Assembly (NCBI GenBank): GCA_024364735.1 | Contig: JAGFNQ010000872.1 | Coordinates: 558,001-622,000, forward strand | Direction: 5' to 3' | Source: Boesenbergia rotunda | Taxonomy: Eukaryota > Streptophyta > Magnoliopsida > Zingiberales > Zingiberaceae | DNA: 64,000 nt | Shown: positions 23,423-33,746 of the stretch, piece after piece | Numbering within the stretch: position 1 is the first letter of the stretch | Layout: each line of letters begins with the position of its first letter | Position numbers and translations under genes: made by a program | The notes under the pieces: generated by a model | Told to the model about the DNA's origin: nothing | Database searches by the model: none | Seen by the model: the letters and a program-made list of their open reading frames with translations, nothing else

Positions 23423-23533
23423 NTATTTTGTGTCATGGTGCAGTAGATCGACTCATTTGGCTTCCTCTTGTTGCTTTCTTGTAGTTGTTTGAGGGCAATC
23501 TTATGCATACCATAAACCATTAGCATTGAACAC
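23423..23533. repeat. Ambiguous base N followed by inverted duplicate of 15079-15187 (copy 2)
   Basis: The only N in the window is at 23423. The sequence right of it (23424-23533) is the reverse complement of 15079-15187. Homology to the left of the N is not seen, so the N coincides with one end of the repeat. 23182-23422 holds no recognised feature. Confidence 0.9.
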
Positions 23534-24940
23534 TTGATTTATATTTGAAACAGATAGATACTCTGTATGTGATTAGCATTTGTCTCCACCAGTCTCTTGT
23601 ATTGCAAGAAAAAAAATGTATTGCACTGTTTCTTCTTCAACTTCTTTTGCTTTCTACTCTAAATTTAAGAGGTTGGTCCCACTCTAGCTTTCATTTGGGT
23701 CACACTTTGAACCATGCATTTCATTTTCCTCCTCGTTTTAATCTGATGCTGTTATTCGAGGAAGGATATAAAATGGAAAAGAAAGAAATAGGGAGAGCAA
23801 GTGAATAGAGAAATGATAAAAGTGATTTACTTTTTCCCCGGAAGGAGAACAAGAAAAAATTTATTAAATAAAAACACAGAATAAATAATAATTTTTTTAA
23901 TTAAAAAAGAGATGATCTTCGATTTAGGTGAAAACCTAAAAAAAAAAACGAACGTCTAAAGTACATCTCATTTTATTTTTAAGATGATAAAAAGATGATT
24001 TATTCATCTTAACATTTTCACCGATTTATCTTAAAATTAATATTAAAAAGATAAATTATAGGGGTTATTAGAATTACAAGGGTTACTGGTCTTGTTCAAT
24101 GTTGTAATTAATACGTGAGGAAGACAAAATCTTATTTGTTTTTAAAATAACTAGAGAGATATTTCATTTTACTTTTTAATTAGATAGGTATTTCTGGTTA
24201 AAATATCTAATATTATTTTAATTTTTTTTCTATTTAAATCTTGAAGTTATCGAATGTGTTATAGTAATTATAATTTTATAATTATTATATAAATTAAAAT
24301 AATTATGATTTTGTAAATATTATAATATATACTTAATCAATTAAGCAATACTCTCAATATAATTACTGTTTCGTAACACTTATAATGCAGATTTAATTTT
24401 ATTTATTTATCATTCACATTGTACCATATTTTATAATTGTTATAATACGGATTCTGACATACTCTTTGACGTACTCTTCTAATATTTATACGGTATCGGT
24501 TAGAAACCTTAGTTGATATAATATGCACAATTGTTAGTTATTATAATGTGTTTGTTTAAAATTTAGATGAGAAATAATAATGAGAATAATGTTAGAAGAT
24601 AGGAAGATAAATATATATCATTAAATAGTAAAAAAGGATGTTGTGTTAATTAAAAAAATTGAAATTGGCTTTAAATCCCTAATGGCATGTCAAACTCTGT
24701 CCTCAGTCCCTAGGTCAGAGAAAATGCATTTGAACTCCTGCCAAAATCTGATGTCTCACTGTAACTCCTTGAAATGTAATTTTACTTAATTGTCCATGAT
24801 TTTAATTAAAACTCATATGTAGCTCAAATTTTCCGCCCGAACCACCAACTACAACGCCTGCCCTAACTTAACATCGACTTCCTTCTCTAAATTCAGACGA
24901 ACAAAGCCGACGTTGATGCATTGAAAGCCAAAATCGAAGA
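23534..24940. other. AT-rich intergenic stretch
   Basis: I see no gene or transposon end. Runs of A and T and several short near-repeats (TTATAATATGGATT-like) are present. It leads into the region upstream of the MULE. Confidence 0.6.
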
Positions 24941-25110
24941 GGAGATCACACCTTTGCAGCTCATTTTTCTGCCCGAAGCCCCAACTGGCAACGCTACGCC
25001 TTCTTGCCGTAACTCAAAGAGGGGATCACACCTTTTCAGCTCATTTTTCCGCCCGAAGCCCCCTGGCAACGCCATGCATTCTTGCTCTAACTCAAAGAGG
25101 CGATCACACA
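24941..25110. repeat. About 79-bp tandem repeat, two copies and a partial third
   Basis: Units starting GGNGATCACAC at 24941, 25021 and 25099 share CAGCTCATTTTTC, GCCCGAAGCCCC and TAACTCAAAGAGG. They sit about 270 bp upstream of the first MULE exon and may be part of its terminal or 5' region. Confidence 0.85.
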
Positions 25111-25382
25111 TTTATCAGTGAGTCTGAGTTTGATCTTTTTTGATTGAATGATTCTATGAGATTTGCATTTAGTTTTTTTGATTATGTGTATTCCATGAGA
25201 TTTGGGTTTAGTTGTTTTGATTGTAGAATTTTGTGTGTATTTTTGGTTGATTGTCGATTTGATCGCTAATATTTGGTTGATGGAGAAAAAAATTTGTGTT
25301 ACAATGATTTTCAATTTATATGAATATTGATCTTCATTTTATATTTGAATAAAATGTTATATTTTTGTGAATTAGGCCGAAA

Positions 25383-27805
25383 ATGGAATCTGGAACTGGG
25401 CCTTGCAACCTTACATTTTTGGGTAGTTGTAAGTGCAAGAATGAGTTGTTTGTGATTTCAATTTTCAGTGGTTGTAGTTTGCTGGATATATTTGTGAGTC
25501 TTGTCAAAAAATGTGCGGAGATTACTCCTGAATCTATGATTCTGCAATACATAGCGCCACAACATAAGATGTACGTGACTTTGAATGACAATGATGATGT
25601 CTTGAATATGAAACATCTTCATATGTGTTTGATGCTCAGTATGATCGATTTGAGGGTAGAGAGTAGAAATGCATACATTGGCAACCTAAATTTGGAGACG
25701 TAAAATATATTATATTCTTGTTCATATTTTTGTTTTTATAGTATGTTATGTTACTTCTAGCATAAGTGCATATGATATGGTTTATTTGACACTACTAATC
25801 TTATTTAAATTCAATATCTTTCATTATGTATGTATGGTATGTACTTATTTTATACTTATTTGTTTATGGTTCATCTTAATAATTTTGCATCAAACTGGTA
25901 AGGGTTGAGGAGGAATAGACACAATCTAGGAGTGATGAGGAGATTGAACACACCTTGTTGTCGAATACTATAGATGCTTGGATTAATTGCATTCATGGTG
26001 AAGGGCAAACATTCACGGATGCTGCTGATTTTAAAAGATGTGTTAAAACTATGTTGTTGCTACAAGACGCTCATTTTTATATAGAAAAAATGACAGCGAG
26101 AAGGTTATTGCTATTTGTAGTGAAAGGAGTTGTGGACGGAGAATTTATGCTTCAAAATATAAAGCAGATAGTATATTTGGGATCCGAAAATATAACCTGC
26201 AGCATACATATGATGAGAATAATCTACATACTAGAGGACATCCTAAAACTGATGCAACTTGGATTGCTAATGTGGTGAAAGATAAATTGAGAGAAGAGCC
26301 CTCTTATCGCCCTTGTACAATTCAAAAAGACTTGCAAAGAGATTATGAGGTAGAGTTAGACTATCGCAAAGTATGGAAAGGCAAGGAATTAGCGATGCAT
26401 GATATTCATGGTATAGAAATAAGATGCTACGATAGGTTAAGATGGTATTGTCATGTTATTCGAGAAACAAATCATGGCAGTATTACTGAGTGTAAGGTTG
26501 ATCCCGTAACTAGTAAATTTAAACGCATTTGTTTTCATGCATGTGCAGTTGGTTTTGTTACTGGTTGTAGGCCGTTGATTTTTTTGGATGAAACTCATAT
26601 AAAGAATAAGTATAAAGGTAGTATCCTAGTTGCTGTGTCGAAGGATGTCAACGATGATCTTTTCACAATTGCTTATTCGGTAGTGGATGCAGAGAATGAT
26701 GATGATTGGGAATGGTTTTGTTATCTTTTGAGAAGTGTGCTACTTTCATATCAAAGTATTCTATTCAATAAGTTCACAATTTTCTCCGATAGACACCCTG
26801 GGATTATGAAGGCAGTTGAGCAACTATTTGTGGGTAGTCACCATGTGTATTGTTTGAGGCATTTAGTGGATAATTTTGTGAAGCAGGTAATTAAAACCCT
26901 AATTTTGTTTTGAATTTGAATTTGAATTTTATTTTAATACATGTTTTGAATAAAAAAAGATTTTTTTGTCATTATAGGTATTGCGAAGTTATCCAAAATA
27001 TAACAAAAAACACTGATCTTCGGTATTTAAGAAAGCTGCATATGCTCCATCTTTGCAGGAGCATGAACAACATATAAAAAATATCATAGACTTCATGCCA
27101 CTTGCCATAGGATTTATTGTACATTCCCAGATACAAAGTTGGGCAAATGCTTTATTTCTTGGTGATAGATGGGGTGCTATGAATAATAACATGGCCGAGT
27201 GTTGGAATAATTGGGTTAAACCAACTCGTTATCTCCCTATTATGGCTATGGTGGATCACATACGCATACAAATCATGAACATAATGCATCGGCGATGTGA
27301 ATCAACAATGGCGATGGTTAAGGAATTAAGTCCCAAAAAGGAGAAGGTTATTGCTAGTGTTTATCTTGAATCCCGAAATTTGAGAGTGCATCGGTCATGT
27401 AATTGGAGGTTTGAGGTAGTTGATGGGGAAAAATCCTTTGCTGTTGATTTAATTGATAAGAGTTGTTCGTGCAGAGCTTGGCAGATCAATAAGCTTCCAT
27501 GCAAGCATGCTTGTGCTGCTATTGAGTCGAAGTCGTTGTCGTTGTATGAATTCTGTGATCAGTATTTCAAGATTGGAATGTATCGCCAAGTATACAAAGG
27601 AATTATTAATCCAATCCCAACTTTTGACATTAATGAGTCAAATCTTGATGAAGGAAATGTAATTAATGCTCCAGATGTTCACAGTCAGCCAGGTTGTAGG
27701 AGGACTAAGAGAATACCATCACAAGTTGAAACACGTGTGTCAAAGTGTAGTCGTTGTCATAAGAAAGGCCACAACAGGAGCAGCTGCAAAGAAGCTGTAA
27801 ACTAG
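25383..27805 (+). pseudogene. MULE (Mutator-like) transposase, nearly intact with few disabling lesions
   Basis: The first exon (25383-25703) begins MESGTGPCNLTFLGSCKC, the N-terminal domain common in plant MULEs, and may splice at GTAAAA. The next part (from about 25915) has a TAG in frame and a one-base loss near 26048, after which reading continues to 26913. Visible motifs are GHPKTDATWIANVVKDKL, the transposase core with FLDETHIKNKYKG (first Asp) and FSDRHPGIMKAVEQ (second Asp), YCLRHL, then an intron of about 92 bp from 26887 (GTAATT...TTATAG). After it a TGA interrupts the frame at 27014-27016. The last part (to 27805) has the third acidic residue in NNMAECWNN, a SWIM zinc finger (CSCRAWQINKLPCKHACA) and a CCHC knuckle (CSRCHKKGHNRSSC). 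MULE transposase cuts and pastes elements by their inverted termini. I could not find those termini. Confidence 0.92.
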
Positions 27806-28029
27806 TTGTTATTCTCAAAATTATGTATGTTTGATTTGTTTGTAAACACTTGGTTTATTTTTGCAATCATACTCTATAATTTGTATGGGTAGTCTGATAC
27901 TTTTTGATATACACTTCTGCAGGAAAAAGAGATTGCTAGAAGGGGAATCAAGTAGGGTCTTACGTTCGAGAAAGCAGACATGTTTGAGTGGCAACATTGG
28001 TGATTTACGTATTGGTTTTGGTTGAATGA

Positions 28030-28660
28030 CAACACCTTTGATGGTTCTGTTGTTGAAAAAATTATGCAATATGCTTATGAACTTTGTATCATGTGTCAGT
28101 TATTATTGTGCACTATGGTTGTGTGGTGGAAACTAATGGTTGTATTTATGGTTTATGTGACTTTGTATCATGTGCCAGTTATTAGTATGTTTATGAACTT
28201 TGTAAGGTACTTTGCAATATGTTCAATGTAGTTTGGTTGAATTTGTGAGTTTGATGGACTAATTCTGCCAGAAACTTGAGTATAAATTTATGATTGTTTT
28301 GTTTTGTACAAGAATTGGTTTGTCTGAAGTTGATATGTAGTTGTTATAGCATATACTATAGTTGTGGAGTAGAAACTTATGTTTATAGTTTATGTGACTT
28401 TGTACCATGTGTCAGTTATTATTATGTTTATGAACTTGGTTAGATAACTTTGCAATATGTTCAATTTTCTTTGGTTGAATTAGTGAGTTTCATAGACAAA
28501 TTTTGCCAGAAACTTGAGTACAAATTTTGATAAATAAGGTATATATTATGTTTGATGGTTCTGTTTTGTACAAGAATTGATTTGTCTGATGTTGATGTTG
28601 TGGAGTGGAAACTTATGGTTGTGTTTATAGTTTGTGACTTTGTATCATGTGCTAGTGCTA
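28030..28660. repeat. Degenerate tandem repeat downstream of the MULE
   Basis: Phrases such as ATGTGACTTTGTATCATGTG, TTTGCAATATGTTCAAT, GCCAGAAACTTGAGTA and TGTACAAGAATTG recur two to three times with a spacing of about 250 bp. Probably non-coding 3' DNA of the MULE. Confidence 0.75.
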
Positions 28661-28719
28661 AAATATCCCCAATAACAAGTGGCCAAATGTCCTTAAACAA
28701 AGTCACTCATACTAATTAA

Positions 28720-30210
28720 TGCATAACTTGCGTCCCAATGTACCTATATGTTCAAATACCTCATTCATGGAAATATATACTTGAAACTGAGTCAATTGGA
28801 TATGTACCCTAATCAAGAGAACTTGCGTCCCAATTGAGTATACTTGATTCTGAGCCAAGTATACTCAATTTTTCTCAGACACATACTTGAATTTGGATAT
28901 TTCGTACATAATTATCTTGAATATATACCGATTCTGATTCAATTGTACTTGAATTTTTGAGCCATTGAGAACTAAAGAGGGAGTCTCGTACCTGAATACT
29001 CAAATTCTAGTCAAGTATACTCAATTTGCTCAGACATATACTTAAATTTGGATATTTCGTACCTAATAATCTGGATGATGTATCATAATCAATTATGGGA
29101 AGCACTTATTAGAACAGTAGTGTCATTAACCTTAATCTATATTATATTATCAATGAAACAAGGGAATATGTACCTGATTTTTTGAGAATAGTACCTCATT
29201 CTCTTGAATATATATACCTAACTCTGAGCCAATTGTACTTGATTTTTTGAGCAGCTGGCAACTAAAGAGGGAGGCTCGTACCTTAAGACTCAATTTGTGG
29301 ACATGTATACTTAATTTGCTCAGACACGTACTCAAATTTGGATATTTCGTACCTAATAATCTAGATGATGTACCCTAATCATTTATGTCAAGCAATTAAC
29401 CTTAATCCATATCATATTATCATTGAAACAAGAAAATATGTCGAAAAAAAACTCACCTACACCAACCTCTTCTATTATTTGATTGTAGGTGTATACCACA
29501 TAAGGTAATGTTAAATACAGATAGATGCATTTTTCTCATCTACTTCTAAGGTATTGACTCTCATACTAGGTTGTCTATAGTCATGATAACCATAAAGCTC
29601 TCTATTGTGTATTTTCATACCTAATAATCTGGATGATGTATCCTAATCAATTATGCCAAGCACTTATTGGAGCAGTAGTGTTATTAACCTTAATCCATAT
29701 TATATTATCAATGAAACAAGGGAATATGTACCTGATTTTTTTAGAATAGTACCTCATTCTCTAGAATATATACTTGATTTTGAATCAATTGTACTTGATT
29801 TTTTGATCAGTAGACAACTAAAGATGGAGGCTCGTACCTTAATACTCAATTTGTGGACATGTATACTCAATTTGCTCAGACACATACTCAAATTTGGATA
29901 TTTCGTACCAAATAATCGGGATGATGTACCCTAATCAATTATGGGAAGCACTTATTAGAGCAGTAGTGTCATTAACCTTAATCCATATTATATTATCAAT
30001 GATCAATGAAATATATACCTGAATTTTTTAGAATAGTACCTCATTCTCTAGAATATATACTTGATTCTGAATCAATTGTACTTGATTTTTTGATCAGTAG
30101 ACAACTAAAGATGGAGGCTCGTACCTTAATACTCAATTTGTGGACATGTATACTCAATTTGCTCAGACACATACTCAAATTTGGATATTTCATACCTAAT
30201 ATATATATAT
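28720..30210. repeat. Satellite-like tandem array, unit about 288 bp
   Basis: Units begin near TTATGGGAAGCACTTATT at 29093, 29383, 29651 and 29939 (spacings 290, 268, 288), with a more diverged unit before 29093. Shared phrases include GAATAGTACCTCATTCTC, GGAGGCTCGTACCTTAA and CAAATTTGGATATTTCGTAC. The last two units are the most alike. Short open frames inside repeat with the unit and are not genes. Confidence 0.9.
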
Positions 30211-30214
30211 ATAT

Positions 30215-30289
30215 ATAGGCTCTTAAGCCTAATTTTTGGTTATCATCATTAAGTTATATTAGTTCCAACTAGTTGGGGTGTGCTTATCC
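30215..30289. repeat. 75-bp direct repeat, left copy, flanking the SINE cluster
   Basis: It starts ATAGGCTCTTAAG after an (AT)n run and matches 31031-31105 with about two mismatches. The two copies bracket the four-SINE block. Confidence 0.95.
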
Positions 30290-30294
30290 CATAT

Positions 30295-30454
30295 GTAGCG
30301 GCCTCGCCTCTATGGTCCCCGCAGGCAACCCTCTAGGCCGGCGACCCTACGGTCTTCCCACCCCTGGCAGTGGGTTTTTGCCTTCCACAGGATTCGAACT
30401 CTAGACCTCCAGTCTAATTACTAAAGTTTCTGAATACTGGTAACCAAGTGAGCC
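30295..30454 (-). mobile_element. tRNA-related SINE, copy 1
   Basis: On the minus strand it begins GGCTCACTTGGTTACC (box A-like) and holds a pol III box B (GAGTTCGAATCC). It ends near GGGGCCGCTAC. It pairs head to head with copy 2. Confidence 0.75.
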
Positions 30455-30455
30455 A

Positions 30456-30615
30456 CGCTCACTTGGTTACAAGGATTCAGGAACTTTAGTACTTAGCCTG
30501 GAGGTCTAGAGTTCGAATCCTGAGGAAGGAAAAAACTCACTGCCAGGGGTGGAAAGACCGTAGGGTCGCCGGCTTAGAGGGTTGCCTGCGGGGACCATAG
30601 AGGCGGGGCCGCTAC
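30456..30615 (+). mobile_element. tRNA-related SINE, copy 2
   Basis: Reverse-complement partner of copy 1, with the two 5' ends meeting at 30455. Box A-like CTCACTTGGTTAC and box B GAGTTCGAATCC are visible. It ends GGCGGGGCCGCTAC. 30616-30741, between the SINE pairs, is GC-rich spacer DNA with no feature recognised. Confidence 0.78.
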
Positions 30616-30741
30616 ATAAAAAGCGCTATTTTTTTTATTGTAGCCACCCGTGCCCCGTCGGCCCCTTGGGCGGCCAAATTCCATTTTTGGCGATCCAAAA
30701 ATCTGGCCCCTTTGGTAGTCGACCGTCGTTACTCACAAGAA

Positions 30742-30839
30742 CTTCCCACCCTGGCCAGTGGATTTTTACCTTCCCCAGGATTCGAAGTCTAGACCTCCAG
30801 GCTAAGTACTAAAGTTTATGAATCCTGGTACCAAGTGAG
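30742..30839 (-). mobile_element. tRNA-related SINE, copy 3 (3'-truncated)
   Basis: It matches the 5' 100 bp of copies 1 and 2 in reverse orientation, with box B changed to GACTTCGAATCC. The 3' half is missing. It meets copy 4 head to head at 30840. Confidence 0.75.
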
Positions 30840-30997
30840 CCTCACTTGGTACCAGGATTCAGGAACTTTAGTACTTAGCCTGGAGGTCTAGAGTTTGAAT
30901 CCTGGGGAAGGCAAAAACTCACTGTCATGGGTGGGAAGACCGTAGGGTCGCCGACCTAGAGGGTTGCCTGAGGGGACCATAGAGGCGGGGCCGCTAC
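30840..30997 (+). mobile_element. tRNA-related SINE, copy 4
   Basis: Nearly the same as copy 2: CTCACTTGGTACC, then box B GAGTTTGAATCC with one change, ending GGCGGGGCCGCTAC. Confidence 0.78.
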
Positions 30998-30999
30998 AC

Positions 31000-31002
<3 letters not shown>

Positions 31003-31033
<31 letters not shown>
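31003..31033. repeat. (AT)n microsatellite
   Basis: An AT run of about 30 bp directly precedes the right 75-bp direct repeat. A similar run, 30199-30217, precedes the left one. Confidence 0.95.
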
Positions 31034-31034
<1 letters not shown>

Positions 31035-31105
31035 GCTCTTAAGTCTAATTTTTGGTTATCATCATTAAGTCATATTAGTTCCAACTAGTTGGGGTGTGCT
31101 TATCC
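31031..31105. repeat. 75-bp direct repeat, right copy, flanking the SINE cluster
   Basis: Matches 30215-30289, offset 816 bp. The preceding (AT)n is also repeated, so the whole unit may be a partial tandem duplication. Confidence 0.95.
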
Positions 31106-31782
31106 ATCTCATAGATAGATATTAACTACATGGATTATTTCTTATGGTTGGCGTTCTATGTAAGATCATTTCACTTGTAATGCTCATTCTTTAAATTTAC
31201 AACAAATATAAAAGTTGATGTTCATGAGGTTTTGATTAGTATGTTGGGTGTAAAATCCTCACACAACTCTCAATCATTTGCATCCAATGTTGGGACCAGC
31301 ACTGGTGAGGTATAAATTTAAGTTTTTCAACCCTCAAGAGTTGTTATAGTTGTCATGAATTGCTCATGATGACTGCTTTTGAATTGTTCATGAGCTTTCT
31401 TTACAAGAGGAACTTAACTATGTGACAATTAGTTTTGCTTCCCTTTATAGATATGAAACCCCGTCTAATATATGCATGACTAAATCCACAAAAAGGTCAT
31501 TGACTGATAATTAGCCCTATCTGAAGCAATATTCATCTGACCTAAACATCTCAACCGTGAACTCTTATGGTTAGTCCTCTAACCTATGTATTCTTATTAT
31601 TTCGATATATTCCTAAAGAAAATTGTTTTTTCCCCTACCCCGGATAACAATCGCTCACAAACGATCACTAAGTTGGAAAATCATCCCAAAAAACGCCAAG
31701 ATGTCAAACCCTTAGCACGCCAAACCACACCTTCCAAATTTATTAAGAAAAAACAGTACGAAAAAAAATCATCAATTCCCTA
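31106..31782. other. Intergenic stretch without recognised gene
   Basis: AT-rich. A 65-codon plus frame at 31586-31783 is lysine-rich low-complexity with no motif and is not called a gene. Confidence 0.5.
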
Positions 31783-31816
31783 AACAAAAACAAAAACAAA
31801 AACAAAAACAAAAAGA
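31783..31816. repeat. (CAAAAA)n microsatellite
   Basis: Five to six copies of a CAAAAA hexamer lie on the plus strand, just downstream of the donor of the minus-strand exon at 31831-31960. Confidence 0.95.
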
Positions 31817-31830
31817 GAGTGGGACAACAC

Positions 31831-31960
31831 CTCTTTTAGTGGAAGGGTATCTCCGGTAAGAATCAGAGGGATTGGCTCTTTCAGAGGAAGAGTATCTCCG
31901 GTAAGGATCAGCAAGCTCATCTCTTTCAGTGGAAAGGTATTTCCTGTACGGATCAGCCAT
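31831..31960 (-). other. Candidate first coding exon, possibly of the RRM RNA-binding-protein gene
   Basis: From ATG at 31960 the minus strand encodes 43 residues and one extra base, ending at a possible donor GTGTTG. The peptide has three imperfect copies of an ADPYRRYSSSERA-like repeat (MADPYRKYLSTERDEL, ADPYRRYSSSERA, SDSYRRYPSTKRG). Plant RNA-binding proteins of the CFVEF/ALQGYKFDD family commonly begin MADPYWRY, so this may be the 5' end of the gene whose 3' exons lie at 15415-15915 on the same strand, some 16 kb away and separated by transposons. An upstream ATG at 32023 would extend it by a hydrophobic stretch, but I prefer 31960 because the repeat starts there. Middle exons were not found, so the link is inference. 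Confidence 0.4.
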
Positions 31961-32023
31961 CGCCGGAAGAGTAGATCGGAGAAGGCAGAACCCTAATAAG
32001 AAGATTTGAGATACACAGGACAC

Positions 32024-32654
32024 GATGAACAGAGCAGGGTTTTGTCATCAAGTAAATTTCTTTTCGAAAATTAATAAATAAAAAAATTATTTTAACCCAA
32101 CCTATTTTATTTTTTTAGAATACTCTTTATATTTTTTATTATTAATTTACCTCTTAAACTTTTATAAATATTATCAAAATATACTACCAAAGGGTGTACC
32201 TAAACCTAAAGGTGAGAATTAAAAAAAAACAAATCTCAAACTTTGAAAATGTCTAAAAGATGCATTTTTGTGTGTGTGTTTTACCGTCAAATTTGATTTT
32301 TTTTCTCTTTTTCATTTTTTTCTATCTAATGAAGGTAATTTTTCTTCTTTTTCCTCTCTTTTCTTTTCTTTTCTTTTCTCTCTCCTTTTTTTTCATAAAT
32401 ATTGTGGTAAAGCTCAATTATACTCATTTAAGGTTATGTGAATTTTTGAGACTATAAAGAATATAACGGTATCCTTCATTGCTTATTTCGACTTCTCCAA
32501 AAAATTAAAATGTATTAGAAGAATCAACTCTAATGCTCTGTTTACTTCTAGGTGCAGATTGAGAAAGAAAATGATTCTCTATGAAAAAAAAATCCTTTCA
32601 CACATGCAAAAGAACATCTTTCATGTCGAATTCTGCTTGTATATAGCTTTGGCG
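32024..32654. other. AT-rich DNA with a pyrimidine-rich tract
   Basis: No gene is seen. 32335-32395 on the plus strand is almost pure C/T with TTTTC repeats. If 31831-31960 is a true first exon, its promoter would lie here on the minus strand, but no clear TATA box is assigned. Confidence 0.5.
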
Positions 32655-33632
32655 TCGAAGCACGAAGGCGTGTACAGCTCCGAGGCCAAGCCTACACACC
32701 GAGAGGCTGTAGGGTTTAAACAGCTCTTAGCCGGGCGTGTACAGCTCCGAGACCAAGCCTACACACCGAGAGGCTGTAGGATTTAATCAGCTCTTAGTCG
32801 GGCGTGTACAGCTCCGAGTTTAATCAGCTCTTGGGCGGGCGTGTACAACTCCGAGGCCAAGCCTACACACCGAGAGGCTGTAGGGTTTAATCAGCTCTTG
32901 GCCGGGTGTGTACAGCTCCGAGGCCAAACCTACATACCGAGAGGCTGTAGAATTTAATCAGCTCTTGGCCGGGCGTGTACAGCTCCGAGGTCAAGCCTAC
33001 ACCCCGAGAGGTTGTAGGATTTAATCAACTCTTGGCCGGGCATGTACAACTCCGAGGCCAAGCCTTCACACCGATAGGCTGTAGGGTTTAATCAGCTCTT
33101 GGCCGGGCGTGTACAGCTCCGAGGCCAAGCTTACACACCGAGAGGCTGTAGGGTTTAATCAGCTCTTGGCGGGGCGTGTACAGCTCCGAGGCTAAGCTTA
33201 CACACCGAGAGGATGTAGGATTTAATCGGCTCTTGGCCGGGTGTGTACAGCTCCAAGGCCAAGCCTACACACCGAGAGGCTGTAGGATTTAATCAGCTCT
33301 TGGCCGGGCATGTACAGCTCCGAGGCCTAGCCTACACACTGAGAGGCTGTAGGGTTTAATCAGCTCTTGGCTAGGCGTGTACAGCTCCGAGGCCACGCCT
33401 ACACATCGAGAGGTTGTAGGATTTAATCAGCTCTTGGCCGGGCGTGTACAGCTCCGAGGCCAAGCCTACACACCGAGAGGCTGTAGGGTTTAATCAGCTC
33501 TTGGTCGGGCGTGTATAGTTCTGAGGCCAAACCTACACATCGAGAGGTTGTAGGATTTAATCAGCTCTTAGCCGGGCGTGTACAGCTCCGAGGCCAAGCC
33601 TACACACCGAGAGGCTGTAGGGTTTAATCAGA
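32655..33632. repeat. 67-bp minisatellite, about 14 units
   Basis: The unit contains CAGCTCCGAGGCCAAGCCTA, CACACCGAGAGGCTGTAGG and TTTAATCAGCTCTTGGCCGG. Most units keep the 67-bp length and differ by one to four bases; one unit near 32808 is internally deleted. The array sits directly 3' of the gypsy pol on the minus strand, where Tat/Ogre elements are known to carry variable tandem repeats. Open frames here are repeat artefacts. Confidence 0.95.
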
Positions 33633-33746
33633 AACAGAGTCTTTAACATTTCTAGAATGACATGTCGTCCACATCCTTTCTTGATTATATTGCAAGGCAG
33701 TGAAGCAATGAAAACATACATCAACGAAAGTTCATTACACGGCCAC

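Noticed and set aside
28720..30210. Two related 70-93 codon proteins (29653-29934 and 30006-30218)
   Set aside because: They repeat with the 288-bp satellite unit and lack a conserved start.
30456..30615. Possible tRNA gene (box A and B present)
   Set aside because: It cannot fold as a complete tRNA, is 160 bp long, and occurs as four copies with a shared non-tRNA 3' body. This fits a SINE.
32559..32786. 75-codon plus frame
   Set aside because: Half of it is translated minisatellite, repeating with the 67-bp unit.
32655..33632. CRISPR-like spaced repeats
   Set aside because: The repeat is continuous with no unique spacers and the context is a plant retrotransposon.
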